25,774 nucleotides of DNA from a virus. Both the position numbers and the translations under genes were made by a program. Position 1 is the stretch's first letter. Each line of letters starts with the position of its first letter. The notes beneath the pieces are model-generated. The model was not told the origin of the DNA, did no database searches, and saw only the letters and a program-made list of their open reading frames with translations. The stretch spans positions 1 to 25,774 of the IMG/VR virus record IMGVR_UViG_3300036985_004816; one strand, given 5' to 3'. Shown piece after piece: positions 25,371 to 25,774 of the stretch.

Positions 25371-25774
25371 CTATTCACAGGTGCAGTTTGAGTCCCAGTT
25401 CTTACACTCGTCACAGGTTTCAGCACCCATTAGGTGGTAGTCATCGTCTTCTAGTTCATCACCACTGCGTTGTACATGCTCCCAACCTTTAGGTCCTGCG
25501 TATATGTTGCCAGCAAAACACATGCCGGGTTCAGCATAACGACATGTAAACTCAAGGTCAGGAAACATATCAGACATGGTAAGAATCCATATATCAGGTG
25601 GTCCCCATGCTGTATCAAAAGCAATTGTTACATGACCTTCTTTGAAGTCTAGATAGCATGTATCACAAGCTCCCCATTTAGTACCCCAGTTGTTGTATTG
25701 CCAGTCAACATTACCGTTGCCTTCTTCATCTAATTCCTGTGGCACAGACTTATTGAAGTCTAGTACTGATGTGC
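25371..25774 (-). CDS. Api92/DUF1281-like ferredoxin-fold protein, 5' partial
   Basis: The frame is open from the TAG at 25371 to the right window edge, so the gene starts outside. A GTG at 25745 could be read as a start, but the codons upstream encode LDFNKSVPQEL, which matches the family's DFNkiiP.P.eL region, so the protein continues upstream. Family blocks visible: YNNWGTKWGA, FDTAWGPP, FPDLEF and EPGMCFAGN, the hallmark of Api92-like/DUF1281 (YubB-type) proteins found on plasmids and phages, whose function is unknown. This copy is unusually Cys-rich, with CDTC in the middle and a CDECKNWDSNCTC tail that suggests metal binding. It is the first gene seen of the leftward operon. Confidence 0.75.
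   Translation of the reverse strand, partial: TSVLDFNKSVPQELDEEGNGNVDWQYNNWGTKWGACDTCYLDFKEGHVTIAFDTAWGPPDIWILTMSDMFPDLEFTCRYAEPGMCFAGNIYAGPKGWEHVQRSGDELEDDDYHLMGAETCDECKNWDSNCTCE

Overview
The window is an AT-rich, very gene-dense piece of a double-stranded DNA tailed phage (free phage or prophage cannot be told), most probably a short-tailed podophage. Twelve larger genes and one micro-gene are complete apart from a few uncertain starts, and one gene runs off each edge. No tRNA, rRNA, CRISPR, insertion sequence or integrase was seen, and there is no gene-free stretch above about 100 bases.

Left two thirds (1-18965, rightward): a late virion/lysis operon. The order is a beta-propeller-like tail nozzle protein (5' cut by the window), a small beta-rich fibre/decoration-type protein, then three successively larger proteins that match the layout of the T7 internal virion (ejectosome) genes 14-15-16: 250 aa, 648 aa and a giant 4436-aa protein. 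The giant gene alone covers over half of the window, has a HExxH zinc-metallopeptidase motif in its middle and an LPD38-like domain near its C-terminus. A CHAP-domain lysin with a copper-amine-oxidase-N-like C-terminal region follows after a single base.

Right third (18945-25774, leftward): a replication/recombination operon. In transcription order it holds an Api92/DUF1281-like protein (5' cut), two unknown small proteins, a 22-codon hydrophobic micro-ORF, a VRR-NUC nuclease, an unknown protein, a Rad52/DdrA-like annealing protein, a Gam/Gp157-like protein, a pair of hairpins, an LmbU-like DNA-binding protein, an HTH replication initiator, a G39P-like helicase loader and a DnaB-type helicase. 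The last three copy the initiator-loader-helicase order of Bacillus phage SPP1 genes 38-39-40.

The two operons converge and their terminal genes overlap by 21 bases. Two strong nested inverted repeats sit on either side, each just past one stop codon and inside the opposing gene. They look like paired terminators written into coding sequence.

Host: the lysin's C-terminal repeats and the SPP1-like replication set point to Firmicutes, whereas an ejectosome cassette is typical of phages that cross a two-membrane envelope. A diderm Firmicute (Negativicutes-like) would reconcile these, but this is inference only. All functions were assigned by reading motifs, without database searches.
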